From a bacterium (GTDB lineage: Bacteria; SZUA-182; DTGQ01), in contig JAILZY010000071.1 of NCBI GenBank assembly GCA_023512255.1, forward strand, positions 1-17,975: DNA of 17,975 bases, in the 5' to 3' direction. The notes below the pieces were generated by a model that saw only the letters and a program-made list of their open reading frames with translations, did no database searches and had not been told where the DNA came from. The position numbers were made by a program, and so were the translations under genes. How positions within the stretch are numbered: the first letter of the stretch is position 1; the number at the start of each line of letters is the position of its first letter. Positions 14,510-17,975 of this stretch are shown here, piece after piece.

Positions 14510-14526
14510 TGCATTTATCAGGCCAA
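14510..14526 (-). promoter_or_regulatory. Sigma-54-like promoter of the receiver gene
   Basis: The minus strand reads TTGGCCTGATAAATGCA. GG and GC are exactly ten bases apart, as in the -24/-12 promoter consensus YTGGCACGRNNNTTGCW, with three mismatches at informative positions. Transcription would begin about 90 bases before ATG 14408. A sigma-54 activator gene lies nearby. Confidence 0.5.
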
Positions 14527-14616
14527 GATCAGAATTTTTTAAAATTTCCATGAACTATATTTTTGCATTTTTTTGTAACTATTTGAAATATCAAACTTTA
14601 TACTAACCATTTTTCA

Positions 14617-14693
14617 TCATCCTGAGCGAAAACGCTAAATTCACTAATATTAAGTATTAAGTGGTCCTGATTCTTGCGTTTTCGCAGGAATGA
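14617..14693. repeat. Inverted repeat with two GCG-N4-CGC dyads
   Basis: TCATCCTGAGCGAAAACGC (14617-14635) is nearly the reverse complement of GCGTTTTCGCAGGAATGA (14676-14693). Each arm is itself a perfect small dyad: AGCG-AAAA-CGCT (14625-14636) and TGCG-TTTT-CGCA (14675-14686), with centres 50 bp apart. They lie about 119 and 169 bp upstream of the sigma-54-like -12 box, where activator sites usually are. A REP-like repeat is the alternative. Confidence 0.6.
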
Positions 14694-14826
14694 CGTAAAA
14701 TGCAAGGGTATAGCTAGGATATATAACAATAATAGTAAGGGGAAAATTGGCAGGGTATATCCTGCAAGCAGGAGAGACAAGGTCCCAAGGTGGGATGGTT
14801 GGCTGTCCCTTGGCATCCCAAAATGA

Positions 14827-14974
14827 TATGCCCGGCAGTGGTTCAGTTTAATTTAAAAATACCTTGAGATGAGGTTACAGTCAGTTGAAAATCAAAACTT
14901 AAGGTCTATTTTATAATTAGTTGATTTTATTTGAGTTTTAATTAAACTGAACTAGTGCCGTATGCCCGGCAGTG
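14827..14974. mobile_element. MITE-like element flanked by 14-bp direct repeats
   Basis: TATGCCCGGCAGTG occurs at 14827-14840 and again at 14961-14974. Just inside are inverted GTTCAGTTTAATT (from 14841) and AATTAAACTGAAC (to 14952), extending imperfectly to about 18 bp. A second inner inverted pair, AAAATCAA and TTGATTTT, lies further in. There is no coding sequence. The size and terminal inverted repeats suit a non-autonomous miniature element. A related transposase is not present in the window. Confidence 0.5.
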
Positions 14975-14981
14975 TGGAAGA

Positions 14982-15024
14982 GAAATCTACGGGAGGTCGG
15001 TGGAGGGAAATCTACGATAGGTCG
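14982..15024 (-). repeat. 25-bp tandem duplication over the NtrC-type gene's stop
   Basis: GAAATCTACGGGAGGTCG (14982-14999) and GAAATCTACGATAGGTCG (15007-15024) repeat with a 25-bp period. The right copy contains the regulator's TAG stop and the left copy duplicates it downstream. Confidence 0.6.
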
Positions 15025-16427
15025 CCCTCAAGGCTGGCCAGCTTTCGAAAGAGGGTAGAGCGACCGATCCCAAGCAGTTTGGCGGCCTGTTCCTTATTAC
15101 CACCAGCTTGCTTTAGGGCCTTGAGAATATGAGCTTTCTCCATTTCAGCCAAGGTCAGAAACTTCTCTGGCTGCTGCGTTGGCTGATCAGCTTCGGCAGG
15201 CTGAAGATAAGCTGAGGTGTCGTCAGTTAGTATCGGTTCAGCAAAAAACATCTCCCCCTTAGGAAAGTGGAGAGAGCTTGGAGTGATCAGCTCACTATCT
15301 TCGATAATCATAGCTCGCTCGATGATATTTTTTAACTCTCTGATATTTCCGGGATAGGTATAATTAACCAAAAGCTGAGCCGCCTGCTGATTGAACCCTT
15401 GAATATTTAGGTGAAGTTTTTGATTAAACCTTTGGATAAAAAAATTGGCCAAGGGCATAATGTCTTCTTTGCGCTCTCGGAGTGGCGGGATGGTGATGGG
15501 AAACACATTTAGCCGGTAGAAGAGATCCTCCCTGAATTCACCCCGGCTGACCTTTTTAGCCAAGTCTCGGTTTGTGGCCGCGATTATTCGGATATCCACT
15601 TGGCGGTCAATTGTACTTCCAATTCTTCGGAAGGTTCGCTGTTCAAGGAAACGAAGCAGCTTAGCCTGCACGGAAAGATTCAGAGTAGCGATTTCATCCA
15701 GAAACAAGGTTCCGCCATCAGCTAGCTCAAGCAAACCCTGTTTTGCGCTCTTGGCATCGGTGAAGGCTCCCTTTTCGAATCCAAAGAGCTCACTCTCAAC
15801 CAGGGAATCGGGCAGAGATGAACAGCTAATATCAATAAAGGCTTTTTCTGGATTAGGGCTGAGGTTGTGGATTGTCCTGGCTACTACCTCCTTTCCCGTG
15901 CCGCTTTCTCCGATAATGAGTACCGTGCTGTGCTCTTTTTGGGCTATCTTTTCAATTAATTGATAAACCAGCCTCATCGGCGAGCTTTCCGTAACCAGGC
16001 AATATTGATTTATTCTCTCCTGGGTCTGCCTCTTTAAGAGAGCATTCTCTTTGGCCAGGCTAGCGGTTTTGAGGGCTTTTTTAGCCACCAGTTGCACCGC
16101 TTCTTCCATATCTGAGGATTTAATCAGATAATCATCAGCTCCATGCTTCATGGCCCAAATCGCATCGTGGATATCCTGCGAGGCAGTTAGAATGACTACC
16201 TGAAGATCGGGATAATCAGCCTTGATCCCTTCCAGGGTTTGAAAACCATCGAGTCCAGGCATTGAAAGATCGAGCAATACCAGGTCAAACTCTTCCCTCT
16301 TGAGTACCCGCATAGCATCTTCCCCGCTGTGGACAACAAATCCTAGGAAACCCTCAGATTCAAGGCATCGACTTAAACTCCTAGCCATTAAATGATCATC
16401 ATCAACAATGAGAACCCTATAGGCCAT
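15012..16427 (-). CDS. NtrC-family sigma-54 response regulator
   Basis: The 471-residue protein has the three-part NtrC/AtoC layout. A receiver domain comes first (Asp9-Asp11, phosphoacceptor Asp53, Lys103). A central AAA+ domain has Walker A GESGTGKE (173-180), the sigma-54 contact loop GAFTDA (220-225) and Walker B LFLDE (241-245). A C-terminal Fis-type helix-turn-helix reads NKEQAAKLLGIGRSTLFRKL. The loop is GAFTDA rather than canonical GAFTGA, a variant seen in some activators. A Gln/Thr-rich linker precedes the HTH. It would bind upstream sites and drive open-complex formation at -24/-12 promoters after phosphorylation, very likely by the adjacent kinase. TAGGAT before ATG 16427 supports the start. 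A 210-bp AT-rich gap with a MITE-like element separates it from the kinase. Confidence 0.95.
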   Translation of the reverse strand: MAYRVLIVDDDHLMARSLSRCLESEGFLGFVVHSGEDAMRVLKREEFDLVLLDLSMPGLDGFQTLEGIKADYPDLQVVILTASQDIHDAIWAMKHGADDYLIKSSDMEEAVQLVAKKALKTASLAKENALLKRQTQERINQYCLVTESSPMRLVYQLIEKIAQKEHSTVLIIGESGTGKEVVARTIHNLSPNPEKAFIDISCSSLPDSLVESELFGFEKGAFTDAKSAKQGLLELADGGTLFLDEIATLNLSVQAKLLRFLEQRTFRRIGSTIDRQVDIRIIAATNRDLAKKVSRGEFREDLFYRLNVFPITIPPLRERKEDIMPLANFFIQRFNQKLHLNIQGFNQQAAQLLVNYTYPGNIRELKNIIERAMIIEDSELITPSSLHFPKGEMFFAEPILTDDTSAYLQPAEADQPTQQPEKFLTLAEMEKAHILKALKQAGGNKEQAAKLLGIGRSTLFRKLASLEGDLS

Positions 16428-16499
16428 GATTTTATCCTACTGGATTTATAATATAATTATTTATTTAATATATATAATTATTTACTTATATAATTATCT

Positions 16500-16614
16500 A
16501 CTAAATAGTTCTTTCGCTAAGTAAATATACTTTAATGATAACCTCATCGAGGCCAAAACCTTAAGATTGGCCTTTAGTTAATGTTACATACTTAGCGAAC
16601 AGACCACTAAATAG
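16500..16614. mobile_element. Small MITE-like palindromic element
   Basis: ACTAAATAG occurs at 16500-16508 and 16606-16614, like a 9-bp target duplication. Inside are the perfect 11-bp inverted repeats TTCGCTAAGTA (16513-16523) and TACTTAGCGAA (16589-16599). A nested GGCCAA/TTGGCC pair is near 16551-16572. It has no coding capacity. The repeats do not abut the direct repeats exactly, so this could instead be a structured intergenic element. Confidence 0.4.
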
Positions 16615-16638
16615 CAGATGATTCAGTGCACTAATAAT

Positions 16639-17724
16639 TCATGAGCAGGCAGGGATGGTTATCCTGACGGTAGTCCCTTTCCCTTCTTGGCTCTGGATGC
16701 TGATCGAGCCATGGTGAAGCTCTATTATCTTGAAGGCAATCGATAGTCCAAGGCCTGTCCCCTGGGATGACTTTGAAAAAAACGGATCAAATACGTATGG
16801 CAGATCTTCCTCTTTAATGCCAACGCCATTGTCCTGAATGATTACCTGCACCCTCTGGCCCTGTCTAGCAGCAGGCTCACCAGCAGGCAGGAGAGCAGTT
16901 TGGACAGTAATTTCACCTCCCCCTGGCATGGCAGCTATGGAATTGAGAAGGATATTAAAGAAAACCTGCTGCATTTTCGCCGAATCGATCATGACCTTCG
17001 GAGCTTTTGGGTCGTAGATTTTCCTGATCTTGATCCTCCCTGAGCTCAATTTTTTGCTTAGCAGGCTCAAGGTATTGTCGAGCGGCTGATGGATATGAGC
17101 CTTCTTTATGACAAATGGGCTTGGTTTAGCAAAATTCATGAGGCTTTCAAGCAGACCTTCTAGCCGATGGACCTCATGCAATATGCTCTCAAGATCTTGG
17201 TAGAGCGCATCTTTTTGATTCAAGCGCTCCATAACCGATACCGTCATCAGACCAATACCAGCCAGGGGATTTTTAATTTCATGGACGATAGAGGAGGCTA
17301 GCTCGCCCATAATTTTCAATCTCCCCTGATGCTGGATTTCCTGTTGCATTTTCAACTCCCCGGTGATAACCCGACCGATCTCAAATACTCCCTGAAGCGC
17401 TCCATGGTCATCATAGATGGGATGTCGGGTGATTAAGACCTCATCATTTCCAAGAGAGATAACCAATTTCTCAGCCGGATCGTTTCCGACCCAGCTGTGG
17501 AGCAGAGGACAATCTTCACACGGCTCATGCCGATTCCGTACAATCGCATAGCACTTGTTTCCAATACACTCATCAGCAGATTTATTCAATAATTTCTCAT
17601 AAGCCTTATTGACCATCAAAATAGTGTAATCAGTATCGATCAGAGATACAATATCGACCACTCCGTAGAAGATACCTTTAAATTTATCCTTGTAATCCAT
17701 ACCCTCTAAACCCACCCAATCCAT
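16639..17724 (-). CDS. PAS-domain sensor histidine kinase
   Basis: The protein is about 361 residues and soluble, with no membrane segment. A PAS domain (about 15-120) includes a Cys cluster reading ECIGNKCYAI and EPCEDCPL, of a type seen in redox- or ligand-sensing PAS domains. The dimerisation helix has the phospho-His in SSIVHEIKNPLAGI. The ATPase domain has the N box ILLNSIAAMPGGGE, DNGVGI, FDPFFSKS and GTGLGLSI. It likely phosphorylates the NtrC-type regulator encoded just downstream and perhaps the stand-alone receiver. The start is unclear: a 24-bp tandem repeat duplicates the start region, giving in-frame ATG 17700, ATG 17724 and GTG 17739. None has well-spaced Shine-Dalgarno sequence, and 17724 is a compromise. 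Confidence 0.93.
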   Translation of the reverse strand: MDWVGLEGMDYKDKFKGIFYGVVDIVSLIDTDYTILMVNKAYEKLLNKSADECIGNKCYAIVRNRHEPCEDCPLLHSWVGNDPAEKLVISLGNDEVLITRHPIYDDHGALQGVFEIGRVITGELKMQQEIQHQGRLKIMGELASSIVHEIKNPLAGIGLMTVSVMERLNQKDALYQDLESILHEVHRLEGLLESLMNFAKPSPFVIKKAHIHQPLDNTLSLLSKKLSSGRIKIRKIYDPKAPKVMIDSAKMQQVFFNILLNSIAAMPGGGEITVQTALLPAGEPAARQGQRVQVIIQDNGVGIKEEDLPYVFDPFFSKSSQGTGLGLSIAFKIIELHHGSISIQSQEGKGTTVRITIPACS

Positions 17725-17741
17725 ATCCTCTAAACCCACAC
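17694..17741 (-). repeat. 24-bp tandem duplication of the kinase start region
   Basis: Two 24-bp units (17694-17717 and 17718-17741) differ at two positions. On the minus strand each contains GGGTTTAGAGG followed by ATGGATT. Because 24 is divisible by three, the duplication is in frame and adds eight residues or a second start. Confidence 0.75.
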
Positions 17742-17887
17742 ACCCCGCACCGAGCGAGCCTTGTTGCTCTTTGCCGAGCCCCTTATTTATTGCTCTCCGA
17801 GAAGAGCCTTAAAAAGCTTGAATTACCTTTTCAGCCCCTTTCGATATTCACCTCTATAATATAAAAGTTATATTTTTACAAATTAGA

Positions 17888-17893
17888 TGTCAA
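17888..17893 (-). promoter_or_regulatory. Possible -35 box for the kinase operon
   Basis: A perfect TTGACA lies on the minus strand just inside the right-end repeat, mirroring the one upstream of rplC at the left end. The best -10 candidates (TATAAC at 15 bp, TAACTT at 17 bp) are weak. Confidence 0.3.
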
Positions 17894-17897
17894 GGAT

Positions 17898-17972
17898 GCA
17901 GATGTTCCCCATGTTTAAATTAGGAGGAGGAGATAAGCCGCAGGGGAAGGGTATTGAGGTAAAAGATAATAG
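17898..17972 (+). repeat. Right copy of inverted repeat shared by both window ends
   Basis: This is the inverted partner of 1-76. On the plus strand it may be the start of a gene that leaves the window. AAGGA at about 17892-17896 is followed by ATG 17902 and an open frame beginning MFPMFKLGGGDKPQGKG, still open at the window end. There is too little sequence to name a product, and a non-coding repeat is equally possible. Confidence 0.75.
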
Positions 17973-17975
17973 TAT

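Larger units (their letters stand above)
14409..15011. other. Repeat- and regulation-rich intergenic region
   Basis: This 600-bp stretch has no credible gene. It carries a GTCAAAT/ATTTGAC dyad (14445-14475), a sigma-54-like promoter (14510-14526), two GCG-N4-CGC dyads (14625-14636 and 14675-14686), a MITE-like element bounded by direct repeats (14827-14974), and a 25-bp tandem duplicate of the next gene's stop region (14982-15024). An open frame at 14598-14816 on the minus strand runs through the palindromic repeat and is judged spurious. Confidence 0.6.

Noticed and set aside
14598-14816. A 72-residue minus-strand open frame with a hydrophobic stretch
   Set aside because: Its second half is encoded by the palindromic GCGAAAACGC repeat region, and it has no convincing ribosome site or family resemblance.

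Overview
The window looks like a chromosomal segment from a free-living, probably anaerobic bacterium of moderate GC. The gene set resembles Desulfobacterota/deltaproteobacteria or a related candidate phylum: fused ADP-forming acetyl-CoA synthetase, BioD/DRTGG phosphotransacetylase-like protein, COG4030 HAD-like protein, DUF1015, GH57-DUF3536 and NtrC-type two-component regulators. This assignment rests on gene content only and is tentative. I see no phage, plasmid, integrase, transposase, tRNA or rRNA gene.

Layout, left to right. Bases 1-376 hold one copy of a repeat that recurs inverted at the right end of the window, a good sigma-70 promoter, and two identical 28-bp direct repeats in the rplC leader. 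A plus-strand operon-like series follows: rplC (ribosomal protein L3, away from its usual S10-operon partners), fused acetyl-CoA synthetase (ADP-forming), a phosphotransacetylase-like P-loop/DRTGG protein, and a formyltransferase-fold protein whose catalytic Asn/His pair is replaced. A 110-bp structured repeat (copy A) separates this from a second plus-strand pair: a COG4030 HAD-like protein lacking the nucleophilic Asp, and a DUF1015 protein. A hairpin-rich convergent spacer leads to minus-strand genes: a GH57/DUF3536 glycosidase-like protein, repeat copy B, and a DJ-1/PfpI protein. Two plus-strand genes follow: a small Cys-rich protein (putative) and a metallophosphoesterase. They end at a perfect 17-bp-stem bidirectional terminator.

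The right third is all minus strand: a secreted Gly/Tyr/Leu-rich repeat protein with one charged residue in its mature chain, a single-domain response regulator preceded by a sigma-54-like promoter, an NtrC-family sigma-54 activator, and a PAS histidine kinase. The kinase, activator and receiver could form one signalling circuit. The sigma-54-like site with two upstream GCG-N4-CGC dyads suggests the receiver gene is one target. Control of the glycine-rich protein is a guess from proximity.

Three things stand out. First, the density of small repeats: a dispersed 110-bp element, two MITE-like elements, an inverted repeat joining the window ends, and short tandem duplications at several gene starts or stops. 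Second, two apparent pseudoenzymes lie close together in adjacent transcription units. Third, there is a nearly uncharged, silk-like secreted protein beside a sigma-54 two-component cluster.
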